Assembly (NCBI GenBank): GCA_050944435.1
Contig: JBMNRB010000015.1
Span: forward strand, 1 to 64,000
DNA from: Ruminococcus_G sp050944435
Lineage (GTDB): Bacteria; Bacillota; Clostridia; Lachnospirales; Lachnospiraceae
Length of the DNA: 64,000 nucleotides
Direction: 5' to 3'
In this document: positions 53,246 through 62,076 of the stretch, one piece after another
Numbering within the stretch: position 1 is the stretch's first letter
Layout: every line of letters starts with the position of its first letter
Made by a program: the position numbers and the translations under genes
Notes under the pieces: model-generated
What the model was told of the DNA's origin: nothing
The model's input: the letters and a program-made list of their open reading frames with translations, nothing else
Databases searched by the model: none

Positions 53246-54024
53246 AACATATATCCTCCGGTCAGCTCATAATACAGGATATAGAACAGTCCCACTCCCA
53301 TGGCGATGCCGGCAGATACCAGCAGCGCATCCAACAGCCGGATAATCCCTGCAATATAGTCCCCATTGGCCAGTTCCCGAATAGAAGTGACAAAGGCCAC
53401 TCCCGGAATCAGCGGCATGATGGCGCCGACTGTGATGGCGCGATAATCATAGCCGATTTTCATCCGGTAAAAAAGAAGGCTCATCGCCGTTGCCAGAAAA
53501 GCACCCAAAAGGTTCAATGTTAGTTTAGAAGTAGCATGCTTTCTTTTTCCCATCAGTACCTGATAAAGGCCAACCAGACCTCCTGCAAGAACCGCCGCCA
53601 GCGAATCATCCAACATTCCGCCGAGAATGTAGCAAAAACACCCAGCCCCCAGACCAGAGGCCAGCACCAGGGTCAGCGGTTTCTTCCCCGGCATAGTTTT
53701 AATATGCCGCAGTTTCTTTTCTGCCAATTCCAGATCCAGCCCTTGCTCAATCTCCCTGGACAGACGGTTCACCGCATCTACTTTGTTCAACTGAGTTCCG
53801 CTTATCGGGATATGCTTCACATAAGCATACATTTCCCCCATCCGGTCCTGTCCCGTCAGGAAGATGCCGTTGCTGAGCACAAAGGCATTACTGTTTTCCA
53901 CTCCGTAATGTTTTGAAATACGCCGGATCGTTTCCTCCACCCGGAAGATTTCAGCGCCGCTTTGAAGCAGGATTTTTCCGGCGCCCATGGCGAGATCCAG
54001 TACCCTTCTGTTGTAATTATCCAT
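53242..54024 (-). CDS. Threonine/serine exporter, ThrE (DUF1212) half
   Basis: A 260-residue protein. A cytoplasmic N-terminal part (about 1-115, LLQSGAEIFRVEETIRRI) is followed by about five membrane segments with GAIMPLIPGVAFVTSIREL. It pairs with the DUF3815 gene overlapping its end. The ATG at 54024 has GGGAGGATATG before it; the longer frame reaches back into the MFS terminator. Expected to export threonine or serine by proton exchange. Confidence 0.9.
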   Translation of the reverse strand: MDNYNRRVLDLAMGAGKILLQSGAEIFRVEETIRRISKHYGVENSNAFVLSNGIFLTGQDRMGEMYAYVKHIPISGTQLNKVDAVNRLSREIEQGLDLELAEKKLRHIKTMPGKKPLTLVLASGLGAGCFCYILGGMLDDSLAAVLAGGLVGLYQVLMGKRKHATSKLTLNLLGAFLATAMSLLFYRMKIGYDYRAITVGAIMPLIPGVAFVTSIRELANGDYIAGIIRLLDALLVSAGIAMGVGLFYILYYELTGGYML

Positions 54025-54059
54025 CACATATCCTCCCTGTTTGGGACAAGAATTGAGGC

Positions 54060-54103
54060 AAAAAGGAATTGCCGCAGAATATCTGCAACAATCCCTTTTT
54101 ATT
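54060..54103 (-). terminator. Terminator after the MFS gene
   Basis: On the minus strand AAAAAGGGATTGTTGCAGA pairs with TCTGCGGCAATTCCTTTTT (two non-pairs), ending in TTTTT. Confidence 0.75.
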
Positions 54104-54136
54104 ATTTGATTCCTTATTTTATTTTTATCATAAGTC

Positions 54137-55405
54137 TTATTTCTTCGCAAGTATTTCTTTTCTTCTATCTTTCGTTTTTGCCATCCACAGAAGAGTAGCT
54201 ACCAGACCAACACATGCTGTGATTGTCAGAATTACGAAGAATACCTTATATCCCTGAGCACCTGCCCATCTGTCCAGGCAAAGACCTGCAACAAGAGGAG
54301 CGATGGCTTCCACGCTGTATCCCAGAGGAGTAAGGATTGCCGTAGCGGTACCTGTGGTTTCTTCCGGGTAATCTCCCTCTTCCATAATTGCAAAGTGCAT
54401 GGACTGGCAAGCGTACATGGAAGCGTAAACAGCTGCACAAGATACCAGCAGCAGCCAGATCATAGAAGCTTTGCCCGGCGTAAAGATAATTCCCAGCATA
54501 CCAATAATCATAACCACATATGCAATCGCGCAGACTTTTGATGAACCGATCTTGTCTGCAGCAAATCCGGAAACAAAACATCCGATGGGACGGGCATACT
54601 GTGAAAAATATCCCATAGCAGCGCCGATTACCGCTGTCGCGCCAAATACCTGCGTAGTATACGGTGTAATATAGAAGTAACTACAGCACATTGCGTAAGA
54701 ACAGAAGATAATCAGTACGTGCAGCCATGTGGTGGACATTTTCAATACACGTTTCAGCTCCGGCACGTTAACCAGGGCTTTTACTTCCCGTTTAAATTCT
54801 CCTTCTTTATAGAAGATCCATACTAATATACCAAGAAGAATCGTCACAACGGAATATGCGATGATAACCGCATTCAAACCGGCGCTGGTGGAAACATTGC
54901 TGGAAACCACGCCGAACAGCGCCAGAACCAGCGCTGACTGAACCATGTTGGTGATTCCCCGGCCGCCTTCAAACAGACCGAAAACACGGCCCTGCTCCGA
55001 AGAGGATGCGATGGAACGAAGAGCTTTTACCAGAGCGTTCCAGAAAGTAAGGATTGAGGTAATACCCCACAGCGCATGGATTACAAACAGTCCCCAATAG
55101 GGCGGACGAAGCAAAAGGATCAATCCCATAACACCCGTTGACACCAGAGAAAGTGTCAGCAGTTTTCTGGCCGGCCAGCGGTCTGCACAGAAGCCTCCCA
55201 GGAAATATGCAATTACAGCAAAACTTCCGTAAGCGCTTCCCAGCGCACCCATCTGCGTATCCGTCAGATTGAAGCATTCTACAAACGCGTCATAATAATA
55301 ACTTCTGAAATAGGGCAGCGCGTAAACCATTGCGCCTGAAATAATCAAAATTAACAGTGTAACTATATTTTTCTTAAGTTTTCCTTCCTGTTTAACGGCA
55401 GTCAT
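54137..55405 (-). CDS. MFS transporter
   Basis: A 422-residue protein with 12 predicted membrane segments. The loop 2-3 signature region GGFCADRWPARKLL is of MFS type. The ATG at 55405 follows AAAGGAGATTGG. It lies 32 bases after the M24 peptidase gene and is probably co-transcribed with it. Its substrate is unknown; uptake of a small organic solute, perhaps one tied to the peptidase or to the methyltransferase opposite, is an inference. Confidence 0.85.
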   Translation of the reverse strand: MTAVKQEGKLKKNIVTLLILIISGAMVYALPYFRSYYYDAFVECFNLTDTQMGALGSAYGSFAVIAYFLGGFCADRWPARKLLTLSLVSTGVMGLILLLRPPYWGLFVIHALWGITSILTFWNALVKALRSIASSSEQGRVFGLFEGGRGITNMVQSALVLALFGVVSSNVSTSAGLNAVIIAYSVVTILLGILVWIFYKEGEFKREVKALVNVPELKRVLKMSTTWLHVLIIFCSYAMCCSYFYITPYTTQVFGATAVIGAAMGYFSQYARPIGCFVSGFAADKIGSSKVCAIAYVVMIIGMLGIIFTPGKASMIWLLLVSCAAVYASMYACQSMHFAIMEEGDYPEETTGTATAILTPLGYSVEAIAPLVAGLCLDRWAGAQGYKVFFVILTITACVGLVATLLWMAKTKDRRKEILAKK

Positions 55406-55437
55406 AACCAATCTCCTTTCTCATACCTCCTGCAGCA

Positions 55438-56535
55438 TCAGATTTTCACGATCTGATCCTCCAGCTTCTTTGACCTGGAAGTCAATATACGGCATCCATC
55501 TTTCGTAACAAGAATATCATCTTCGATTCTCACACCGCCGACGCCTTCAATATAGATCCCCGGTTCGATGGTAAACGTCATGCCTTCTTCCAAAACCAGC
55601 TCGTTAACCGACGTAATATAAGGTTCTTCATGTACACTTAAGCCCAGGCCGTGGCCCGTTCTGTGAAGAAACAGTTCTCCGTATCCTGCTTCCGTGATCA
55701 CATCTCTGGCAGCCTTGTCAATATCCCTTGCCTTAACTCCGGGTTTTACCGCTGCAATGGCAGCCAGATTCGCCTGAAGCACAATATCATAGATCTCTGC
55801 CAGTTTCGGATTTCCTACTTTGCCTACAAACAGGCAGCGGGTAATATCCGACCAATAATAGTTATAATATGCACAGAAATCCATCAGAACGATATCGCCT
55901 TCCTGGAATGCATAGTCGCCGCTGGCTCCATGGGGATTGGCAGAATTAGCCGCGGCAAGAACCAGAATGATAAATTCATCAGTGATGAATCCCGGATATC
56001 CTGCCATATAGCTGTACAGCATCATATTCAGTTCTTTTTCCGTCATTCCCGGTTTGATTTTATCCGATACGTAAGCGATAGCTTCATCCACAATCTTCGC
56101 TGCAAACTGCATGGTCTCCACTTCCGCCTCGTCCTTGTACATTCTAAGACGGGCAATACAGTCGCCAAGATCCACAATTTCACAGTCCAGCGCTGCGAAC
56201 ATCTCTCCAACGCTCATGGAAAAGTATTTCTTTTCCACAGCCAGTGTCCCGCAACTTCCCACCACTTCACGTACAACGTCGCCAGGACCATTTTCATCCA
56301 GATACGTTCGTTCCGGAACGGTTCCTTTCATGCAGCCTGTATCAACACTGGGATTCACCATGATCAGCTCTTCTTTTTCCGCATCTACTACCAGACCATA
56401 ATATCTCTCATAGGGAATAATATGTATGCCAGTCAGATAGTTGATGGACATCGGATCACCGATGATCGCTTTGTCGATTCCGGCTTTTTTCAAAGATTCA
56501 CAAGCTTTTAACTGTCTTTGTCTTAATTCGTTCAT
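55438..56535 (-). CDS. M24-family peptidase (Xaa-Pro dipeptidase-like)
   Basis: A 365-residue protein. A creatinase-like N-terminal domain (about 1-130) and M24 domain follow, with all five metal ligands kept: D219, D230, H295, E324 and E338. That favours a metal-dependent Xaa-Pro dipeptidase over true creatinase, which lacks the metal. Between the MFS gene and yjiH; there is a 114-base gap upstream with no clear promoter. The substrate may be a proline-containing or betaine-like compound, given the neighbours (inference). Confidence 0.88.
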   Translation of the reverse strand: MNELRQRQLKACESLKKAGIDKAIIGDPMSINYLTGIHIIPYERYYGLVVDAEKEELIMVNPSVDTGCMKGTVPERTYLDENGPGDVVREVVGSCGTLAVEKKYFSMSVGEMFAALDCEIVDLGDCIARLRMYKDEAEVETMQFAAKIVDEAIAYVSDKIKPGMTEKELNMMLYSYMAGYPGFITDEFIILVLAAANSANPHGASGDYAFQEGDIVLMDFCAYYNYYWSDITRCLFVGKVGNPKLAEIYDIVLQANLAAIAAVKPGVKARDIDKAARDVITEAGYGELFLHRTGHGLGLSVHEEPYITSVNELVLEEGMTFTIEPGIYIEGVGGVRIEDDILVTKDGCRILTSRSKKLEDQIVKI

Positions 56536-56649
56536 TTTCTCTCCTTATTAAATTTCAACAACTTTTTTCACACACATGATCCTTTTTTGTTATAATATCA
56601 CATTAATTCATTTTCCGCAACTATTTTTGCTGATCGATTTTACCACAGA

Positions 56650-57822
56650 TCAAAAAATCATCACAAATATCTGATAAAACAAATGAGCTGCAACCCCGGC
56701 ACACAGACCTCCTATGGTATGGCTGAAAATCGCCTTTCCCGTCAGGCTTTTGCAGCCCAGGGAATCCATCATCGCCACATGAGTGCTCAAATATCCGCTC
56801 CAGCACATGCACATGGCGGTAAATACAGCAATATCATTTCCCACTGCCAAACCATCCTGAACCATCTGCGGAATCAGACCGATAGCTGCTCCTGCAGCTC
56901 CCAGAGCCGTCACCGGCACGGCAATACACGTGGAAGAAGAAAATCCAAACAGCGGTTTCAGCAAAAGCTGCAGCTTGTCTCCGATTGCCGGCAGCAGCGC
57001 CACTCCCTCATAAGCGGCTCCCGTGTATACACCGCTCTCTGAAGGTCCGTTGGTCAGCATCAGCACAAGGGTACAGATAATCAATACTCCCGGAATGATG
57101 GCCATTCCCATATCCACACCGGCTTTCCCTCCGTCCAGAATCGCCGCAAGAGCCCGGTTCCCCACTGAGCCCGGCCGTATCTCCCGTTCATTTTCCTTCA
57201 GCCTGGTTTCGCCTTCTCCGGCAATGCACATTTCCTCTTTCCCGAATACCTTTGCCGTGAAATGAAGCATAATCCGCACGCTGACAATACTTCCCACAAT
57301 GGCGCCCAAATTTCCAATTAAAGCGGCGGCAATAAAAGTTCCTCCCCCAGGATTTTTCACTCCGATCACAAAGGTGGTAATAATCATTCCCATGCCGAAG
57401 GCTGTTCCGATATTGGTAAGGGCCGGAAGCTGATATTTTTTGAAATAACGCCGAAATTCCGTCTGATCTGCCAAAGTCAGAATTGCCGGATTATCAGACA
57501 GATAAGTAGCCAGAACACCGATGATGCTTGCTCCCGGCAATCCATATAAAGGCCGCATCAGCGGAGACAGCAGCTTGTTGATAAGAGCCACCACGCCAAA
57601 TTCCGTAAACAAACCGGAAATGGCGCCTGCCAGCACTGCAATTGCCATAATATACAGCACTGTATCCAGCAGAAGCTGATATGCCGTATTCATCATCGTA
57701 TTCACCATGTTTACCGCTCCCATACTTGTGCCCAGGTATACAAATATCCCTGCAAATATCACCATGAACACAAAAACTTCAAGACCTACAACCTTCTTTG
57801 TTTTTCCCCCCGATTGCTCCAT
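56650..57822 (-). CDS. YjiH-type membrane protein (nucleoside-recognition/Gate domain)
   Basis: A 390-residue protein with about nine hydrophobic segments. The domain AGAISGLFTEFGVVALINKLLSPLMRPLYGLPGAS and the later GxxLSTHVAMMDSLGCKSL are typical of the YjiH family, proposed transporters of small organic solutes. AAGGAGGTATTTT precedes the ATG. It lies between the XRE-cupin regulator and the peptidase, all on one strand. Substrate unknown. Confidence 0.82.
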   Translation of the reverse strand: MEQSGGKTKKVVGLEVFVFMVIFAGIFVYLGTSMGAVNMVNTMMNTAYQLLLDTVLYIMAIAVLAGAISGLFTEFGVVALINKLLSPLMRPLYGLPGASIIGVLATYLSDNPAILTLADQTEFRRYFKKYQLPALTNIGTAFGMGMIITTFVIGVKNPGGGTFIAAALIGNLGAIVGSIVSVRIMLHFTAKVFGKEEMCIAGEGETRLKENEREIRPGSVGNRALAAILDGGKAGVDMGMAIIPGVLIICTLVLMLTNGPSESGVYTGAAYEGVALLPAIGDKLQLLLKPLFGFSSSTCIAVPVTALGAAGAAIGLIPQMVQDGLAVGNDIAVFTAMCMCWSGYLSTHVAMMDSLGCKSLTGKAIFSHTIGGLCAGVAAHLFYQIFVMIF

Positions 57823-57918
57823 AAAATACCTCCTTTTTAACTTTCGTGAAATTTAACAAAAAAATTTCATATATAAATAATTATTTTAATAATATCACGA
57901 ATACAGATCTTGTCAACA

Positions 57919-57949
57919 ACAAAAAAGCCGTGAGTTTTTCTCACGGCTT
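57919..57949 (-). terminator. Terminator after the XRE-cupin gene
   Basis: On the minus strand AAGCCGTGAG-AAAAA-CTCACGGCTT, perfect 10-base stem, followed by TTTTGTTG. It separates the regulator from yjiH. Confidence 0.85.
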
Positions 57950-57988
57950 ATCCATTCTTCTCTGCTGTTTATCTAAAATGTTCGATTT

Positions 57989-58552
57989 TCACTCTTTTTC
58001 TTCCGAACGTTCCCAGAATCTTGTCCAGAACGATACGCTTTTTGATTTTTTACTTTTATTATAATAACAATGGCGGGTATGAGGTTTTACGTAAATAGAA
58101 TCTCCTGTTTTCAGCTCAAAAATTTCACCATTAATGTTCACGGTCAGTTCTCCCTCCAGAACGGTACCTACTTCTCCAAATTCATGAGTCCACCACTCTT
58201 CGCTGGTATCCGACTGTTTAGGCAGCTCAGTATAAATGAAAGTGATATCACTGATTCCAAAATCAATGGTCTCCATACGAATATCCTGATCCTCATCCAA
58301 TATCACTTCTCTGTCTTCCTTGCGGATGATAATCCGCTCCTCTGCATTTCTTTCCAACAAATCACTCAAGGAGCTGTTAAATACCTCACATATTTTCTGA
58401 ATATTCATTAAAGTAGGGCTGGTGATGTTCCGTTCAATATTGCTGAGGTATCCAGTAGACAGCCCCGTCTCTTTTGACAGCTGCTGGAGTGTGATTTTCC
58501 GCAGTTTACGCAGGCTTCGAATGCTGTCGCCAATTCTGTCCAGATTGTCCAA
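57989..58552 (-). CDS. XRE-cupin transcriptional regulator
   Basis: A 187-residue protein. The N-terminal helix-turn-helix (ITLQQLSKETGLSTGYLSNIERN, about 19-41) is followed by a cupin sensor domain (about 105-175, GTVLEGELTVNINGE, KTGDSIYVKPHTRHCYYN). The start is TTG with GGGAGAGGG before it. Regulators of this layout often control amine and amino-acid use (PuuR-like). It is divergent from mttB and next to yjiH, so it is the likely local regulator. Confidence 0.88.
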   Translation of the reverse strand: MDNLDRIGDSIRSLRKLRKITLQQLSKETGLSTGYLSNIERNITSPTLMNIQKICEVFNSSLSDLLERNAEERIIIRKEDREVILDEDQDIRMETIDFGISDITFIYTELPKQSDTSEEWWTHEFGEVGTVLEGELTVNINGEIFELKTGDSIYVKPHTRHCYYNKSKKSKSVSFWTRFWERSEEKE

Positions 58553-58586
58553 ATTTACCCTCTCCCTTGTTCATCATTTGCATTCT

Positions 58587-58615
58587 ATTATAGCGAAATA
58601 CACCAAAAAAGTAAA
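58587..58615 (-). promoter_or_regulatory. Promoter of the XRE-cupin gene
   Basis: On the minus strand, TTTACT (58610-58615) and TATAAT (58587-58592), spacer 17. Confidence 0.65.
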
Positions 58616-58686
58616 TGTATATCTTTTTTATAACTTATTCCTTTTTTCATAATTATAAAAATTTCTTCTCCGTTTTCACAAGATTA

Positions 58687-58715
58687 TTGACAAACATCAC
58701 ACCACACGTTATGAT
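58687..58715 (+). promoter_or_regulatory. Promoter of mttB-family gene
   Basis: TTGACA (58687-58692) and TATGAT (58710-58715), spacer 17. A leader of about 100 bases follows before the ATG at 58822; no convincing hairpin was found in it. Confidence 0.75.
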
Positions 58716-58821
58716 GAGATTAAGCAACAAATGGCATTGTGCATAATTGTTTTTTCTATTTCACACATGATTCAAGAAAATTTAAACAAACAATCGGAAC
58801 AATGAAATGGGAGGTTATTTT

Positions 58822-60258
58822 ATGAGCTATATTCCACGATTAAATTATGTGAGCGATGAGGAAATCGCTAAACTGCACCAGTACGGTATGGATATTCTGA
58901 AAAAGCTGGGTATGCGGGTGGAAGATCCTGCCGTACGTGATATGCTCTGCGAGCACGGCTGTACACAGAAAGACGACCGTGTTTATTTTTCAGAGTCTCT
59001 GATTGAAGATATGCTGAAGGCTCAGAAAGGCCGTGTTACCATGACCTCACCTGTTACCGGAATGAAAAAAGAGATGGAAATCGGAAAGACTTTTGTTCAC
59101 AGTACAGGCGGCGCTCCATGGATTGCCGACATGAAAACAGGCAAACGCCGCAATGGTCTTCTGACTGACCTGATTGATACGGTTCGCGTGATGAATCAGC
59201 TGCCGGAATTGGATCTTCCCTGCGCATTGATTTATCCCAGCGAAGTTCCTTCAGAGATCACTCAGCTGAAACAGACGGCAACAATGCTGCAGTATTCCCA
59301 TAAACCGATCTACGGACCGGGAATCTCCATCGCCAGCAATGCAAAATATATTGCAGAACTGTTCAAAATTTACGGTGGAGAAGATCAGACTCACAATCCA
59401 ATGGGTATGGTTGGTATTTCACCGGAATCACCCCTTTTCCTTCCCAAGGAAATCACCGATACCATGGGTTATATCATCCGTGCGGGAATTCCCACCAGTA
59501 TTCTTTCTGCTCCTATGGGCGGACTCACTTCACCGCTGTCAGTGGCAGGTACGGTTGCTCAGTCTCACGCTGAGATTCTGGCCTTCGCATGCGTTGCTTA
59601 TCTGATGAATCCGGAATGCGTACTCTTCTACGGTTCCAGAACTTTCTTCGCAAACATGAAGAACAGCCAGAGTATCCTTGGTCTGCCGGAAACTGGAATT
59701 TCCAGCGCACTGGCTGTACAGCTGGCGAATTACTGCGGATTCCTTTCCGATGTTTACGGTCTGTCCTGCACAAGCTGTGCAATGGACGAACAGGCCGGAT
59801 ACGAAAAAATGATCAACGCTCTCCTGCCGGGTCTTGCAGGTGCTACTTTGATCACTGGATTCGGAAGTACCGCCAGTGTTATGTGCTGCTCCTTAAGCCA
59901 ACTGGTACTGGATAATGAGATGATGGCGATGATCCGTAAAGCTCAGAAACCCTTCACCATTAACGAAGAAGAACTGGGCTTCGAAGCTCTGGAATATGTA
60001 GTAAATGACGATGAAACCTTCCTTGAGCAGGAACATACCATCGATCATCTGTATTCCGGCGAAATCTTCCAGCCTTCCATCGGCTTCGACAGTGTTTGGG
60101 CTGACTGGATCAAGATAGGTGAAACACCGCTCAACGAACGTGCAGCTGACCGCGCTCTGGAACTGATTAAGAACGATGAAATTCCCGAAGTAAAACCGGA
60201 AATCACCGCTGAAGTTGAAAAACTGATGGCCGCTGCTGAAAAAGAGCTGCTGAAATAG
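58822..60258 (+). CDS. MttB-family methyltransferase without pyrrolysine
   Basis: A 478-residue protein of the trimethylamine methyltransferase superfamily. Family stretches include STGGAPWIADMKTGKRR (about 94-110), YGPGISIASNAKY and MDEQAGYEKMINALLPGLAGAT in the barrel core. There is no in-frame amber codon, so it belongs with MtgB, MtpB and MtcB-like enzymes that take a methyl from glycine betaine, proline betaine, carnitine or similar quaternary amines and pass it to a corrinoid protein. No corrinoid protein, MtqA-like transferase or activator is in view. The ATG follows GGGAGG. Ends in a strong terminator. Substrate unknown. Confidence 0.9.
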   Translation: MSYIPRLNYVSDEEIAKLHQYGMDILKKLGMRVEDPAVRDMLCEHGCTQKDDRVYFSESLIEDMLKAQKGRVTMTSPVTGMKKEMEIGKTFVHSTGGAPWIADMKTGKRRNGLLTDLIDTVRVMNQLPELDLPCALIYPSEVPSEITQLKQTATMLQYSHKPIYGPGISIASNAKYIAELFKIYGGEDQTHNPMGMVGISPESPLFLPKEITDTMGYIIRAGIPTSILSAPMGGLTSPLSVAGTVAQSHAEILAFACVAYLMNPECVLFYGSRTFFANMKNSQSILGLPETGISSALAVQLANYCGFLSDVYGLSCTSCAMDEQAGYEKMINALLPGLAGATLITGFGSTASVMCCSLSQLVLDNEMMAMIRKAQKPFTINEEELGFEALEYVVNDDETFLEQEHTIDHLYSGEIFQPSIGFDSVWADWIKIGETPLNERAADRALELIKNDEIPEVKPEITAEVEKLMAAAEKELLK

Positions 60259-60280
60259 TAATTGATAGATTTACCCTTTA

Positions 60281-60306
60281 CTCCCCGTCATTGGCGGGGA
60301 GTTTTT
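60281..60306 (+). terminator. Terminator after mttB-family gene
   Basis: CTCCCCG pairs with CGGGGAG across 7 bases, followed by TTTTT. Confidence 0.85.
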
Positions 60307-60415
60307 ATGTTTCAAAACTGGCCTGTATATTTTTTTCATAATTGGCTATTTAAAACAGTCCACTTTTATTGTACACTGACACTCAGAAACAGATCAAACA
60401 AAGGAGTGAGACAAC

Positions 60416-60955
60416 ATGAACAGAAAACTGAAAAAAATTATTATGACCGCGCTATTTGCCGCATTGGCATGTGTAGCCACCATGTCAATCCGGATTCCCA
60501 CCCCCGGCACCCAGGGCTATATCCACCCCGGCGACGCCATCGTCATTCTTTCCGGCATCATCCTTGGTCCTTTCTATGGACTGCTGGCCGGTGGGATCGG
60601 ATCCGCCATGGCTGATCTGCTGGGAGGATATTTTCTTTACGTTCCCATCACCTTCGCCATAAAAGGAATGATTGCCCTTGTCTGCGGCCTGATTTACCAG
60701 CATGCTCAGATCTCCGGAAAATTTCATTACTTTGCTGTAATTCTGTGCGGTATCATAGATATCCTTTTCGTTGCCGGCGGATACTTTCTGTGCGAATCTT
60801 TTATTTACGGCGTCGGCGGCGCTGCCGCCAGCATTCCGGCCAACATTGTACAAGGCATCAGCGGACTGATTATTTCACTGATCCTCTACCCGATCCTGAT
60901 GAAAATCCCTGATGTCAGAAGTATCATGACTGAACTGAAACGGGTGAAGCATTGA
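60416..60955 (+). CDS. ECF transporter S component
   Basis: A 179-residue protein with about six membrane segments. HPGDAIVILSGIILGPFYGLLAGGIGSAMADLLGGY-type sequence places it with the PF07155-like substrate-binding units of energy-coupling-factor vitamin transporters. The shared ATPases and T subunit are not here, as usual for group II ECF systems. AAAGGAGTGAGACAAC precedes the ATG. No riboswitch was seen, so the vitamin or precursor is unknown; a cobamide or folate link would suit the neighbours but is not shown. Confidence 0.82.
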   Translation: MNRKLKKIIMTALFAALACVATMSIRIPTPGTQGYIHPGDAIVILSGIILGPFYGLLAGGIGSAMADLLGGYFLYVPITFAIKGMIALVCGLIYQHAQISGKFHYFAVILCGIIDILFVAGGYFLCESFIYGVGGAAASIPANIVQGISGLIISLILYPILMKIPDVRSIMTELKRVKH

Positions 60956-60969
60956 AAAAATGCTGTTAA

Positions 60970-61011
60970 GGGCCTGCCCCAAAAGAATACACTCTCTTTT
61001 GGGGCAGGCCC
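60970..61011. terminator. Strong bidirectional terminator
   Basis: GGGCCTGCCCCAAAAGA pairs with TCTTTTGGGGCAGGCCC, a 17-base perfect stem with a loop of 8, between convergent genes. T-rich sequence follows on the plus strand, TTAACAGCATTTTTT on the minus strand. Confidence 0.85.
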
Positions 61012-61030
61012 TCTTCTTCATTTCTCCCTT

Positions 61031-61306
61031 TCACAGTTTGATTCCGTCATTTTCAATTTCCGCTATCTGCTCAGCGCCGGTCATATCTTCCATGCAGAGA
61101 AGCCGTATCCGAAGCTTTGGCCATTTCTCTTCCAACTGTTTCTGAACTTCACTTTTTCTGTAAATTCCTTCCGTGACAATTTCCAACTTGGTACAACCGG
61201 ATTCAGCATCTGTCCGTGAACTTAAAAGTATCACCTTTTCGGCTCCCCATTCTCGCAGCTCTCTTCCAATCTGCTGATAAGTATCTTTAATCATCTCATT
61301 CTTCAT
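61031..61306 (-). CDS. Degenerate nucleotidyltransferase-like small protein
   Basis: A 91-residue protein. The order of elements recalls MNT/MJ0435-type nucleotidyltransferase domains: a helix, the strand EKVILLSSRTD where active members have LFGSRARG, then LEIVTEG where they have a D-x-D, then IRLLCMEDM and a closing IENDGIKL like the usual IxxEGxxLY. The catalytic Gly-Ser and aspartates are not kept, so it would be inactive. The ATG at 61306 is preceded by GGAGGCAG. No HEPN partner adjoins it. The family call is tentative. Confidence 0.5.
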   Translation of the reverse strand: MKNEMIKDTYQQIGRELREWGAEKVILLSSRTDAESGCTKLEIVTEGIYRKSEVQKQLEEKWPKLRIRLLCMEDMTGAEQIAEIENDGIKL

Positions 61307-61383
61307 AATACTGCCTCCTTTTTTAATCGCACTGTTTGTATTGCGTTCCATTTTTACTTTTCAGCTCAATGAAGCAGATCAAA

Positions 61384-61953
61384 TTACAGCAATACGGATC
61401 TTATCCCCCAAATCGCTTCTTGCAAAATCCCCTCCACATCTGCCCCCACAATATCCAGGTTCTCTGCTTTGAAGCACAGAACCTCCGGTATCCCGTAAAA
61501 AGTACCGGCCAGAGCTTTCACATAATCATACCCGAGATTTTGATCCAGAATCGGCCCTCCCGCCGTTGTCACGTAGATGATCCGCCTCGCCTGACACAGT
61601 CCAACCGGGATTCCTTCTGGAGAATATTTAAAGGTCAGCCCCGTAACGGTTACATGCTCAAGATATACCCGCAGCACAGAGGGAAAGGCCAGATCCCAGT
61701 AGGGCGCTGCGATTACGATTTCATTTGCTGCGGCAAACTGTCTGGCATACCGGAACATGGATGCGGAAAAATCTGTTTCCAGAAGAAGCCGATTTCTTTT
61801 TTTCAGAGATTCCTGGTTCAACGGAAGAATCTCTTCTTTAAAAAGATTTACCTCCTCTGTCTCTTTTCCCAGCTTTTTCAGCACTTCCTGCGCCAGCATA
61901 CGGGTTCGTGACTCCTCCCTGGCACAAGCGTTGACAAATAGTACTTTTTCCAT
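61384..61953 (-). CDS. Flavodoxin-fold NAD(P)H oxidoreductase (azoreductase-like)
   Basis: A 189-residue protein of the Flavodoxin_2 family. An N-terminal FMN-phosphate region (VNACAREESRTRMLA, about 7-21), APYWDLAFPSVLRVYLEHV (about 83-101) and TTAGGP (about 129-134) are the cofactor-binding stretches. It probably moves electrons from NAD(P)H to quinone- or azo-like acceptors. It stands alone between the pseudo-nucleotidyltransferase gene and the metF terminator. Confidence 0.85.
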   Translation of the reverse strand: MEKVLFVNACAREESRTRMLAQEVLKKLGKETEEVNLFKEEILPLNQESLKKRNRLLLETDFSASMFRYARQFAAANEIVIAAPYWDLAFPSVLRVYLEHVTVTGLTFKYSPEGIPVGLCQARRIIYVTTAGGPILDQNLGYDYVKALAGTFYGIPEVLCFKAENLDIVGADVEGILQEAIWGIRSVLL

Positions 61954-61976
61954 CGCAAACTCCTTTTCGCGTAAAA

Positions 61977-62011
61977 CGCCACGTAATCATCTCTCTGATC
62001 ATTACGTGGCG
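61977..62011 (-). terminator. Terminator after metF
   Basis: CGCCACGTAAT pairs perfectly with ATTACGTGGCG, 13-base loop containing a further short stem. On the minus strand it is followed by TTTTACG. Confidence 0.75.
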
Positions 62012-62076
62012 AAAAATAATCCTTTACTAAAAATCCACATCCGTCCAAACATGAGACGGTTTTACTTCCTGTTCAA

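Noticed and set aside
55438..56535. Creatinase (creatine amidinohydrolase)
   Set aside because: The N-terminal domain is creatinase-like, but all five M24 metal ligands are kept, which true creatinase lacks.
56536..58821. Shared GAAATTTAA-like motif before the M24, yjiH and mttB genes as a regulator site
   Set aside because: The copies differ in strand, distance and flanks, and the gaps are so AT-rich that such matches are expected by chance.
58822..60258. Possible pyrrolysine (amber) codon in the MttB-family gene
   Set aside because: The frame is open for the full 478 codons with no internal TAG, so no pyrrolysine is needed.
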